Below are positions 8,397 through 15,894 of a DNA stretch of 34,016 nucleotides, one piece after another. Position numbers and translations under genes: made by a program. Source of the DNA: Desulfobacteraceae bacterium (GTDB lineage: Bacteria; Desulfobacterota; Desulfobacteria; Desulfobacterales; JAABTS01). The notes below the pieces were generated by a model that was not told the DNA's origin, searched no databases, and saw nothing but the letters and a program-made list of their open reading frames with translations. Position 1 is the first letter of the stretch. The number at the start of each line of letters is the position of its first letter. The stretch lies in the NCBI GenBank assembly GCA_011389735.1, contig JAABTS010000055.1, forward strand, positions 1-34,016. Direction: 5' to 3'.

Positions 8397-10067
8397 TCAA
8401 AGACAGTCCGCCAGGTTGTTCCGGATTTCAGTGAGACATTCCCGGGCCGCATCAAAATCGTATTCACATATCCGTTCCCTGGCGATATTCAAAATGTCCG
8501 GTTTCGGCAATTTTACCCTTCCGGATATTACTTCGGAATTCAATTTTTCCATATAATTCGAGGCGCACAGCGGGTCACATTCGTCAAGGCATTGAATCAG
8601 TTTTTGCACCAGTCCCAGCGGGCCTTCATCTTTCTTTCGAATCCGCTGTAATTCTTCAATCGGAGATAATTCCGGGAACATTCGAACCAGAACCTCGCTT
8701 GAATCGGAAACCTGAGCCAGCTTCTGATCAAGGGCGTCCAGCAGACGGGGAATTTGTTTTTCCTGTTCTTGATCACAAGCTTTTTCCAGAGCCCTTGCCA
8801 CGGCCGTTAGTTCATCCGCGGCCACCGTAGCGGCTGATCCTTTCAATGAATGCGCCTTCAAGGTCGCGGAGCCGAATTCCCGCCGGGTGATCATTTCCTT
8901 GATCTCCCGAGTCGCTGTCTTTTTGTCCTTGCATAAAAACGAAACCAGATCGATGTACAGATTCAACGCTCCTCCCAGCCTTTCCAGGCCGATTTTGACA
9001 TTCAGGCCGGGAAGCGCATCCGGTATGTCATGGTTTCCCGATGCATTCGGTGAGTTAGCGTAGCCCTCAGCAGGCGGCTGGATTTCGGATGACCCTGTCT
9101 CAGCTCCGTCCGTAGCCGTATCCATTAATTGATTTAATATGAATATGTCCTGCACGGCTTCGCTCGTCACATCAAAGCTTATTCCGGCCAAAAAATAAGG
9201 TTTTCCATTTTTTAGGACGGGAAACCGTGTTGTTTTAAAATATCGGTCTTCCTCATTTATTTCGAAATGATCGACACCGGATGAATTTTGTTTTTGAACG
9301 AGGACGCTTCGGTCGGCTTCCATTATTTTTTCGGCCACCGAATGCGGCCAGATATCCATATCGGTTTTCCCGATAAAATCGGCCGGCTTCCGGTTCAAGG
9401 AAAGATGACACGCTTCATTTATATATACGTATCTCCCTTTGCAGTCCTTGATAAAAGCTACGGCCGGCAAATGCCTCAAGAATGAATAAAATATTTCCCG
9501 GCTTTTTTGAATTCCGGCCTCGATCATTTTTCGTTTCCGAATTTCCTTTTCCAGGGCGTCTATTTTCCCGGCCAGGTCTATGGTAAGTTTTTCATTTTCA
9601 TGGGAACGGCGTTCATTCAGCCATTTCATTCCGAGATGAACGGTCATTTGCCTTATTTCAACCGGATGCATAGGGAGTTTCAGAAAATGCAACTTGCCCA
9701 TCGGCATTATCCCGGTTAAAATGGATTCGCAAGATTGCACGTTGTCGACAATCAAAACAATTTCTATATTCGGGGAACCGGCCCGGAATTTTTCAGCCGA
9801 TTGGCTCAGCTCCTTGAGGCTGTTTCCATTAATAAAGGCGACAGAAAAAAAGTTTGCGGTTTTTCGCGCTTGTTTCAGTGCGTTGACCGCTTCGGATTCA
9901 CGGCTGCAAATCACGGATTCCACATAAAAGGGCAATTGAACCGTGTCCGGAGATTCGAATACCATTCCCTGATTCCGCCGAATCGTGTCGAAAACCGTTC
10001 TCAATGGATCGGATTCGATTGATCGAGGCGCCAATACAAGCACTCCCAACCGCATTTTCTCTGACAT
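8397..10067 (-). CDS. Pseudo-receiver / PAS / HPt phosphotransfer protein
   Basis: The protein is 556 residues from the ATG at 10067; a TTG four codons upstream is also possible, and neither has a good ribosome binding site. Residues about 8-145 look like a receiver fold in which the phospho-acceptor position is Asn (N80 in VAFINGN), while a lysine-leucine-proline (130-132) sits where KP is expected, so it probably cannot be phosphorylated. A coiled coil (about 155-190) leads into a PAS domain (about 192-305; FIKDCKGRYVYIN). An HPt domain follows (about 350-445), with the transfer histidine H406 in AHSLKGSAATVAADEL. The last ~100 residues are helical and of unknown role. No kinase core (N or G boxes) is present, so it should relay phosphate from another kinase, plausibly to the HD-GYP regulator just downstream. 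Confidence 0.85.
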   Translation of the reverse strand: MSEKMRLGVLVLAPRSIESDPLRTVFDTIRRNQGMVFESPDTVQLPFYVESVICSRESEAVNALKQARKTANFFSVAFINGNSLKELSQSAEKFRAGSPNIEIVLIVDNVQSCESILTGIMPMGKLHFLKLPMHPVEIRQMTVHLGMKWLNERRSHENEKLTIDLAGKIDALEKEIRKRKMIEAGIQKSREIFYSFLRHLPAVAFIKDCKGRYVYINEACHLSLNRKPADFIGKTDMDIWPHSVAEKIMEADRSVLVQKQNSSGVDHFEINEEDRYFKTTRFPVLKNGKPYFLAGISFDVTSEAVQDIFILNQLMDTATDGAETGSSEIQPPAEGYANSPNASGNHDIPDALPGLNVKIGLERLGGALNLYIDLVSFLCKDKKTATREIKEMITRREFGSATLKAHSLKGSAATVAADELTAVARALEKACDQEQEKQIPRLLDALDQKLAQVSDSSEVLVRMFPELSPIEELQRIRKKDEGPLGLVQKLIQCLDECDPLCASNYMEKLNSEVISGRVKLPKPDILNIARERICEYDFDAARECLTEIRNNLADCL

Positions 10068-10585
10068 TCCATTGTTCAAATCATAAATTCCAATAAATGG
10101 GCCTTAGCGCTCCGGAAAACATAAATCCCAAAAAGGCTTTAGCAGTAAGATTTTTACGCTGAAAAACAAAACCATCTTTCATGAGCAAGGCTTTCAAATG
10201 TATTTTCCATAATTAATTTGTTACCACCGGTTTCGCTCTTTTGTCAAGAATTTGAAAACTTCCGCGGAACCTGGTTTTTCAAATTTTATATTTCAGAAGC
10301 GATGGTTTTCCGGAAATTAACTTCACAAGTCGGCGGGCCGGAGTTCATCCGATTATTCGTAAATCCCGGGCTGACAACCCGGCTAAATTTGATTTCTGGA
10401 AGCCGATATACAAGCGCGGCGCCGGTGTTTTGTTGTCCTTATCAAGAGGCCAAAATCAAAATATTCCGCTTTATCCGCTCAATCCTTTCTTTACAGAAAG
10501 CATAATATCCGGTAAGAATTCAGCCAATGGCGTTACGGGCTAATGGCCCATCTGAAATTATCAAGGAATTAAGGAATTAGCATGT
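10068..10585. other. Intergenic region with repeat A4, no gene seen
   Basis: This 518-bp gap separates the divergent HPt and 127-codon genes. Its only recognisable structure is repeat A4. A 95-codon plus-strand frame across 10218-10505 runs through the repeat, has no usable ribosome binding site and resembles no protein family, so I do not call it. Promoters for both flanking genes should lie here, but I could not pick convincing -35/-10 pairs. Confidence 0.6.
10302..10410 (-). repeat. Family A palindromic repeat, copy A4 (inverted)
   Basis: On the minus strand it reads GGCTTCCAGAAATC, then GTTGTCAGCCCGGGATTTACGAATAA, then GCCGACTTGTGAAGTTAATTTCCGG. The loop has one change from the consensus (TTTACGAATA). 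It lies in the gap upstream of both flanking genes. Confidence 0.8.
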
Positions 10586-10969
10586 ATGGAGAAAGCGACG
10601 AAAATTAATGATGTCGTATTGATTTATTTTGAAGAAAACCCGCTCATTTTTGCGAGAGTCGAAGATATCCTTCCCGACCACAAACCGGGATGGTATCATG
10701 TGAAGTTGCTTTTGCTCAAGCTTCCGCTTGAACCGGTCACCTGGATATTGAGAGACATCTATATCAACGGGGATACGTTTACCATGAACGGCAATAAAAT
10801 GCGGATTGAACAGGTTGTCTGCCCCGATGCGGAAAAAGAGGCGGAAGATTCAGGAAACGCGTTTCCGACGGACAAAAAAGAGGCGAAAGAGGGTCGGAAG
10901 GCCGTTAAACAAGACAACGTGATATCGTTCAGGCCGAAAGGCATGGATTCGGAAAACGGCGACAAATGA
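10586..10969 (+). CDS. Conserved-looking small protein of unknown function, coupled to dusB
   Basis: This 127-residue soluble protein has no family I can name. Residues 1-75 look like a compact beta-rich domain: repeated hydrophobic strands (VVLIYFE, LIFARVEDI, YHVKLLLLKLP, VTWILRDIYI) and a GDTFTMNGNKMRIEQV hairpin, reminiscent of small SH3-like or OB-like barrels. Residues 80-127 are charged and probably disordered (EKEAEDSG, KKEAKEGRK, ending in GDK). AAGGA (10571-10575) lies 10 nt before the ATG at 10586; an ATG 4 nt upstream is in another frame and stops quickly. The stop overlaps the dusB start (ATGA), so the two are translationally coupled. That suggests, without proving, a link to tRNA modification. 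Confidence 0.75.
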   Translation: MEKATKINDVVLIYFEENPLIFARVEDILPDHKPGWYHVKLLLLKLPLEPVTWILRDIYINGDTFTMNGNKMRIEQVVCPDAEKEAEDSGNAFPTDKKEAKEGRKAVKQDNVISFRPKGMDSENGDK

Positions 10970-11943
10970 TATTCGCCTCCCTGATTCGAAGCAACCGAAC
11001 GATTCTTGCGCCTATGGCCGGTATAACGGATTATCCTTTCCGGGTTCTGGCCAGGGAGGGAGGTTGCGGCGTTGTTTGTTCCGAAATGATCAGCGCCGAC
11101 GCTCTGGTGAGGCGTTCCCCAAAAACGCTGCACATGATCAGCGCCGAAAAAAAACAGGAAATGCTGTCGGTTCAATTATTCGGGACGGATAAGGCGATGA
11201 TGGCCGATGCGGCGAAGATGGTTCAGGATTCCGGCGCCGATGTAATCGATATCAACTTTGGCTGCGCCGTAAAAAAAATTGTGAAGACCGGCGCCGGCGT
11301 GGCGCTGATGCGAAATCCGGAAACTGCGGCGGATGTGATTCAATCCGTTCGCAATGCAGTGAACATTCCGTTGACCATAAAAATTCGAACCGGATGGGAT
11401 AAAAGCGGAGAGCAGGCTGTGGGAATCGCCAAAATTGCATGGGAATGCGGCGTTGACGCCGTTACCGTGCATCCAAGGACCGCCGCGCAAAAATTTTCAG
11501 GCGCTGCGGACTGGGCTCTGATCAAGCGAATCAAAGATTTGAGTCCCGTTCCAGTGATCGGAAACGGAGACATCCGGTCAGCGGCCGACGCAATCCGGAT
11601 GATCCATGAAACCGGTTGCGACGCGGTTATGGTCGGCCGAGCGGCGATCGGGTATCCGCAGATTTTCAAGGAAATCAATAACGCCTTGAACGATGAACCG
11701 GTTGAACAACAGAATCTTGACGGACGGTTTTTTACAATGCGTCGGTACATTGATGAGCTGATTAATCATTATGGAGAAAAAACAGCCGGTTTTATGCTGC
11801 GCAGCCGTCTGGGATGGTTCTCGAAAGGAATTCCGTTTTCGACGGAATTTCGGGAGTCCATCAAACAAATAAGTTCAAAGGCCCAGGCGATCGAACAGAT
11901 AGAGCTTTACCGTTCTTTTATCTTGAATACGTTTACATCCTGA
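10966..11943 (+). CDS. dusB: tRNA-dihydrouridine synthase, DusB type
   Basis: This 325-residue FMN enzyme reduces specific uridines of tRNA to dihydrouridine in the cytoplasm. The N-terminal TIM barrel begins with TILAPMAGITDYPFR (the FMN-binding start of the family). The catalytic cysteine is Cys100 in DINFGCAVKKIVKTGAG, where most members have GCP; the Pro-to-Ala change follows the catalytic residue and is mild. Further family marks are KIRTGW, VTVHPRTAAQKFSG, VIGNGDI and the FMN phosphate loop MVGRAAIG. A helical C-terminal domain follows (about 245-325). The length is typical for DusB. The start overlaps the previous gene by ATGA, and the last 37 nt overlap the 3' end of the convergent acetyltransferase gene. 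Confidence 0.95.
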   Translation: MIFASLIRSNRTILAPMAGITDYPFRVLAREGGCGVVCSEMISADALVRRSPKTLHMISAEKKQEMLSVQLFGTDKAMMADAAKMVQDSGADVIDINFGCAVKKIVKTGAGVALMRNPETAADVIQSVRNAVNIPLTIKIRTGWDKSGEQAVGIAKIAWECGVDAVTVHPRTAAQKFSGAADWALIKRIKDLSPVPVIGNGDIRSAADAIRMIHETGCDAVMVGRAAIGYPQIFKEINNALNDEPVEQQNLDGRFFTMRRYIDELINHYGEKTAGFMLRSRLGWFSKGIPFSTEFRESIKQISSKAQAIEQIELYRSFILNTFTS

Positions 11944-12422
11944 CGGGTTGAATGAAACAACCGGTCCGGCCGGATTTTAATGCTCATGGCGATTTCGTCG
12001 CAATCCGGAAATTTAACGCATGGAATGCAATCACTCCAGACCTTGAGAGGCAATTCGGCGAGATCGATTCGGGAAAAGCCGAGATGCGCAAAAAAACCAG
12101 GACGATACGTCAAAGCGAACACTTCGCTGATATCGTAGGTTTTTGCATCATCCATGGAAACCATGACAAGGTCCGTTCCGACGCCTTTTTTTGTGTGATC
12201 GGGATGCACGGCCAGGGAACGGACTTCCGCGAGATCTTCCCAGCAGAACTGAAGAGCGCAGCATCCTATGATATCACCGTCTTGATGCTCATAAACCCAA
12301 AAGTCTCTCAGGTGATCGTACAAACGGCTCAGGGGACGAGGAAGCAATTCCCCTTTATCGCCGTAAATTTTCAGAAGTTTATAAATGCTTTTAACATCTT
12401 TAATCGAAGCTTTTCGAATCAT
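11907..12422 (-). CDS. GNAT N-acetyltransferase, short N-acetylglutamate-synthase-like
   Basis: This 171-residue protein is a single GNAT domain. It resembles the short, kinase-free amino-acid N-acetyltransferases annotated as ArgA-like in many bacteria, which acetylate glutamate in the first step of arginine synthesis. Typical marks are MIRKASIKDVKSIYKLL at the start, ELLPRPLSRLYDHLRDFWVYE, GCCALQ, EDLAEVRSLAV and the acetyl-CoA loop HTKKGVGTDLV; the late GFFAHLGFSRID motif is also present. An unusual Cys pair occurs in CIPCVKFPDCDE, which in this subfamily sits near the substrate site. The start ATG at 12422 has only a weak GAGAT upstream. Its 3' end overlaps convergent dusB. carB, also needed for arginine, is in the same window but 6 kb away. 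The substrate assignment is by resemblance only. Confidence 0.85.
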   Translation of the reverse strand: MIRKASIKDVKSIYKLLKIYGDKGELLPRPLSRLYDHLRDFWVYEHQDGDIIGCCALQFCWEDLAEVRSLAVHPDHTKKGVGTDLVMVSMDDAKTYDISEVFALTYRPGFFAHLGFSRIDLAELPLKVWSDCIPCVKFPDCDEIAMSIKIRPDRLFHSTRQDVNVFKIKER

Positions 12423-12501
12423 TGTAATATCTCATATAATCTGGCCGTTAGGCGGATATTCGATTTCGCGCACGCCTTTCATTTCTATTTTCTCATTTGC
12501 C

Positions 12502-12609
12502 ATAGCCTTCCGGAAATCAAATTTCACCTTGTTGTCGCCCCCCCGGATATCCGAATAGTGTGATCCCGGATTCGCCGACTTGTGAAGTTTAATTTCTGAA
12601 AACCTATAT
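12502..12609 (+). repeat. Family A palindromic repeat, copy A5
   Basis: It reads ATAGCCTTCCGGAAATC, then GTTGTCGCC...CCGGATATCCGAATAGTGTGATCCCGG, then CGCCGACTTGTGAAG and AATTTCTGAAAACCTATATT. It lies between the divergent acetyltransferase and the ABC operon, about 80 bp from the former. Together with the promoter below, it accounts for what is visible in this 356-bp gap. Confidence 0.85.
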
Positions 12610-12738
12610 TGGTAACATTTTTGATTTATGATTTTTAGATTATGTGCTATGTGCATCCTGTTTTAAAAATGTTTCATCGTTTTCGGAATTATGTGTACGC
12701 CGATGAAGTTCCGAAAAGGCGGAAACAAATGGTATTCC

Positions 12739-12767
12739 TTGTGAACAATACAAAAAATATGTATAAT
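12739..12767 (+). promoter_or_regulatory. Sigma-70-type promoter for the ABC transporter operon
   Basis: TTGTGA (12739-12744, four of six consensus bases) and a perfect TATAAT (12762-12767) are separated by 17 bp. Transcription would start near 12774, only about 5 nt before the ATG at 12779. The first gene would then have an almost leaderless message, which fits the lack of any ribosome binding site there. Confidence 0.5.
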
Positions 12768-12778
12768 ACTGATAGACT

Positions 12779-13540
12779 ATGACGATTACAATAGAAAAAA
12801 TGTGTAAAAGCTATCAGCTTCCGGCCGGAAAAAGTCTGAAAGTCCTGGAGGACATATCCCTGACGATCAATGACGGGGATTTTGTGATGATACTCGGGGA
12901 ATCCGGATGCGGCAAATCGACATTTCTCAATCTGCTGGCGGGGTTGTTACCGCTCACGTCGGGCGATGTAAGTGTCAACGGAGGCTCCATTGACGGCCCG
13001 CATCCTTCGAGATCGATCATTTTTCAACAGCCGAGCCTTCTCCCGTGGCTCAATGTCGAAGACAATATCACATTCGGATGTAAACTTCGAAAGGAACACA
13101 ACAATATAAAACAGATTGGACAATTAATCCGGATAATGGGGCTGTCCGGATTCGAAAAAGTGTATCCGTCCGAAATCTCGGTGGGGATGGCGCAACGGGT
13201 TTGTATCGCCAGAGCGCTTATCGGACATCCCGAAATTCTTTTACTCGATGAGCCGTTCACATCGCTGGACACATTCAACCGCACTCACCTTCAGCAGGAG
13301 TTGATCGATTTCTGGCAAATCGAAAGCTTTACAGCGGTTTTCGTGACCCATGACATAGACGAGGCCATTTTAATGGGAAACAGAATCGTACTTCTCGGAG
13401 AACGTCCTTGCCATGTGGTCGAAATTTTTGATATTGACATGAATTATCCAAGAGATATCGCATCTCCGCAATTTTTCGACATCCGGACGAAGATACTGCG
13501 AAAATTCAAGGATATCCTTCTAACACCCCCGGAATTTTAA
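12779..13540 (+). CDS. ABC transporter ATP-binding protein, NitT/TauT (nitrate/sulfonate) type
   Basis: This 253-residue cytoplasmic ATPase energises the importer encoded by this operon. Visible parts are Walker A GESGCGKST (40-48), the Q-loop (FQQPSLLPW, from 82), Walker B LLLDEP (154-159), a D-loop SLD and the switch histidine H191 in VTHDIDEA. The signature, usually LSGGM-QR in this subfamily, reads EISVGMAQR (132-140), with Val replacing the first Gly. The C-terminal HVVEIFDIDM region is typical of SsuB/TauB/NrtD relatives. The start has no ribosome binding site and lies just behind a -10 box; the domain begins immediately, so a downstream start is unlikely. It is followed 21 bp later by the binding protein gene. 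Confidence 0.92.
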   Translation: MTITIEKMCKSYQLPAGKSLKVLEDISLTINDGDFVMILGESGCGKSTFLNLLAGLLPLTSGDVSVNGGSIDGPHPSRSIIFQQPSLLPWLNVEDNITFGCKLRKEHNNIKQIGQLIRIMGLSGFEKVYPSEISVGMAQRVCIARALIGHPEILLLDEPFTSLDTFNRTHLQQELIDFWQIESFTAVFVTHDIDEAILMGNRIVLLGERPCHVVEIFDIDMNYPRDIASPQFFDIRTKILRKFKDILLTPPEF

Positions 13541-13561
13541 AAAAAGGGCGATTGGGAAAAT

Positions 13562-14752
13562 ATGATCCTGAACAGACGCGAATTTTTGAAATATACAGGC
13601 GCTGGAATGTCGGCTTTGGGGTTGCCGTTAGCCTCTTTGCCGTCATGTTCGAAAAAAACGGAAGCTGTCCGGATCGGATATCTTCCGATCACGGATGCAA
13701 CGCCTCTCCTGATCGCTCACGCCAGGGGCTTTTATGAAGACGAGGGGTTGAAAACGGAAAAACCGGTTCGTGTCCGTAACTGGTCTACTCTTTCGGAATC
13801 CCTTTTAACCGAAAAATTCAACCTGGCTCATCTGTTGCTGCCGATTCCTGTATGGATGCGCTACAATATGAAAGCGCCGGTGAAAGTGCTGGCGTGGGAT
13901 CATACTAACGGAAGCGCTTTAACGGTTCGTCCGGATTTGGAAATCCGGGGGTTTGAAGATTTAGGCGGAAAACAACTGGCTGTCCCTTACTGGTACTCGA
14001 TGCATAATATCATTCTCCAGATGGGGCTTCGAAAAGCCGGACTGAAACCGGTGATTCAAAACCTGTCTAAACCTTTGAAAAAAAATGAAGTCAATCTTTT
14101 CATCCTGCCGCCTTCGGAAATGCCTTTAGCCCTTTCAGGGAAAAAAATCGATGGTTATATTGTGGCGGAACCGTTCAACGCCATCGCCGAACTAAAGATC
14201 GGCGCTAAAATTATGCGGTTTACGGGTGATATGTGGAAAAATCATCCATGCTGCGTAGTGGTCATGAAAGAAGCGCTGATAAATTCCAATCCGGTTTTTA
14301 TTCAAAAAACAATCAACGCCGTTGTTCGTGCACAGCGTTGGATAACGCAACATCCGGAGGAAACCGCGAAGATTTTAAGCCGGGAGGGGAAAGCCTATCT
14401 TCCCATTCCCGAAAAAATATTGCATCGGGTGTTCAATCATTATGACACCGCTGATTACGGTAAAGGCGCCGTTCCAAGGGCGATCCGTCATCCGGAATGG
14501 AAAATTGGAAGAATCGGCTTTCAACCGTTTCCCTATCCGAGCGCAACCCGCTTTATCGTGGATGAAATGAGGCGGACCCTCATGGAAGGGAATAAAGATT
14601 TTCTTGAATCTCTAAAACCGGATTTTGCCGTTAAGGATCTGGTGGATGACAGATTTGTCAAAAAGGCTATTTTAAACGCAGGCGGGCCGTCGGCATTTGG
14701 GGACATTGACTTGAACGCACCCTGGGACAGACAGGAAGTGGTGTCCATATAA
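13562..14752 (+). CDS. ABC transporter substrate-binding lipoprotein, NrtA/CmpA-like (NMT1 superfamily)
   Basis: This 396-residue exported protein binds the solute for the importer. The N-terminus has a Tat-type motif NRREFLK (4-10), a hydrophobic stretch, and LPSC with Cys29 as a likely lipid-modified residue, so the folded protein may be exported and anchored. The mature part starts IGYLPITDATPLLIAHARGFYEDEGL, the usual opening of the nitrate/bicarbonate/sulfonate/taurine-binding NMT1-like family, and continues with GGKQLAVPYWYSMHN, ILPPSEMP and GYIVAEPFNAIAELKIG. The family overlaps in ligand (nitrate, bicarbonate, sulfonates, pyrimidine precursors), so the substrate cannot be read from the sequence. 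The gene is second in the operon; a terminator-like hairpin and repeat A6 lie between it and the permease. Confidence 0.9.
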   Translation: MILNRREFLKYTGAGMSALGLPLASLPSCSKKTEAVRIGYLPITDATPLLIAHARGFYEDEGLKTEKPVRVRNWSTLSESLLTEKFNLAHLLLPIPVWMRYNMKAPVKVLAWDHTNGSALTVRPDLEIRGFEDLGGKQLAVPYWYSMHNIILQMGLRKAGLKPVIQNLSKPLKKNEVNLFILPPSEMPLALSGKKIDGYIVAEPFNAIAELKIGAKIMRFTGDMWKNHPCCVVVMKEALINSNPVFIQKTINAVVRAQRWITQHPEETAKILSREGKAYLPIPEKILHRVFNHYDTADYGKGAVPRAIRHPEWKIGRIGFQPFPYPSATRFIVDEMRRTLMEGNKDFLESLKPDFAVKDLVDDRFVKKAILNAGGPSAFGDIDLNAPWDRQEVVSI

Positions 14753-14758
14753 GGTCGT

Positions 14759-14785
14759 CCGGAAGCGCTTCCGGTTTTATATTTG
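14759..14785 (+). terminator. Terminator-like hairpin after the binding-protein gene
   Basis: CCGGAAGCGCTTCCGG (14759-14774) is a perfect palindrome, forming a 6-bp stem with a GCGC loop, followed by TTTTATATTT. It starts 7 bp after the stop. It may reduce transcription into the permease gene, giving more binding protein than permease, as is common in ABC operons. The short stem makes it a moderate call. Confidence 0.5.
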
Positions 14786-14827
14786 AAAATGGCTACAATA
14801 AAGAAAGGGGAGGCGTCATAAGCATTA

Positions 14828-14932
14828 TATCGCCTTCCGGAAATTCATTTCACTGTGTCGCCGGCCCGTGCTATACGAATAATTTTTTCCCGGGGGGCGC
14901 CGCATTGTGAAATTAATTTCTGAAAACATATA
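14828..14932 (+). repeat. Family A palindromic repeat, copy A6, inside the ABC operon
   Basis: It reads CGCCTTCCGGAAATTC, then GTGTCGCCGGCCCGTGCTATACGAATAA, then TTTTCCCGGGGGGCGCCGCATTGTGAAATTAATTTCTGAAAACATATA. It sits between the binding-protein and permease genes and ends 22 bp before the permease ATG. A GTG inside the repeat (14907) is in frame with the permease and could add 16 residues. Confidence 0.85.
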
Positions 14933-14954
14933 CGACTATCGATACGATAAAAAA

Positions 14955-15782
14955 ATGGATCTAACTGAAAAAACACTCTTTGAAAACACAAAAAACTCTG
15001 ACCTGATTTTACAGGGAAAAAGCCTTGCAACGCGAATGATGTGGGGAATTCTCGGCACACTCGTCTTTATCGTTATTTGGAGCGTCATTGGTTACGGCCT
15101 TTTCACTCGCCCGGGATACGAACAATTCACCGGCTTTCTGCCTGTCCCCACATTGGAATCATTATATCATTTGGTATTGGACAAAGCTTTTTGGGTATCA
15201 GTGGCTTCGAGTATCAGGCGAGTAATCGTCGGGATATTGATCGCTTTCCTCCTCGGGCTCCCGTTCGGTCTGATCATAGGATTTTATAAAAAATTACGAA
15301 TGATTACCTACCCGCCGATCCAGTTTTTGAGGATGATCAGTCCTTTGTCCTGGATGCCGATCGCTTTGCTGGTGTTTGCGAGCTTTGAATCGGCGATTTA
15401 TTTTTTAATTACAATGGCCACAATCTGGCCCATCATGCTCAACACCACCCTCGGAGTTTCCCGTGTGAACACCCAGTGGATCAATATGGCGAGAAGTCAG
15501 GGAGCATCGAATTCACAATTGATTTACCATATTGTCATTCCAGCATCTATCCCTCATATTCTCGTCAGCCTCAGGCTGGCGCTGGGAATCGCATGGATCG
15601 TTCTTGTTCCGGCGGAATTTCTGGGAGTGACAAGCGGCCTTGGATATTTGATCAACGACGCCCGCGACACCCTGGAATATGACAGGCTGATGGCTATTTT
15701 AATCGCTATTGGAATAATCGGATTTATTATCGACAGCGGCATCAAATCGATCCAGAATCTTTTTAGCTGGTCGTGGAGTTAG
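14955..15782 (+). CDS. ABC transporter permease, NitT/TauT type (BPD_transp_1)
   Basis: This 275-residue inner-membrane permease belongs to the operon's importer. Hydrophobic segments lie at about 29-50, 82-108, 123-143, 146-165, 196-220 and 238-258. The cytoplasmic coupling loop reads ARSQGASNSQLIYHIVIPASIPHI, matching the EAA motif (with the invariant Gly and the P...P pattern) that contacts the ATPase. I chose ATG 14955, although it has no clear ribosome binding site. An in-frame GTG at 14907 lies inside repeat A6 and would add residues unlike the family. The 202-bp gap from the binding-protein gene is long for this operon type and is explained by the hairpin and the repeat. Confidence 0.88.
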   Translation: MDLTEKTLFENTKNSDLILQGKSLATRMMWGILGTLVFIVIWSVIGYGLFTRPGYEQFTGFLPVPTLESLYHLVLDKAFWVSVASSIRRVIVGILIAFLLGLPFGLIIGFYKKLRMITYPPIQFLRMISPLSWMPIALLVFASFESAIYFLITMATIWPIMLNTTLGVSRVNTQWINMARSQGASNSQLIYHIVIPASIPHILVSLRLALGIAWIVLVPAEFLGVTSGLGYLINDARDTLEYDRLMAILIAIGIIGFIIDSGIKSIQNLFSWSWS

Positions 15783-15894
15783 CCTGTCCGATTAGATTTT
15801 ACAGGACGGCCGGGGACTATTCGATTCGCATCTACCAGGCCGGCGACGCGATGAAACTTGGTTACCGGCGAGCTTACATTCAAAAGGAAACAAA

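Noticed and set aside
10586-10969. Possible antitoxin or phage gene because of small size and charge
   Set aside because: Coupling to dusB and the lack of any toxin or phage neighbours argue against it.
12432-12656. 74-codon minus-strand frame
   Set aside because: It is created by repeat A5 and has no start signal.
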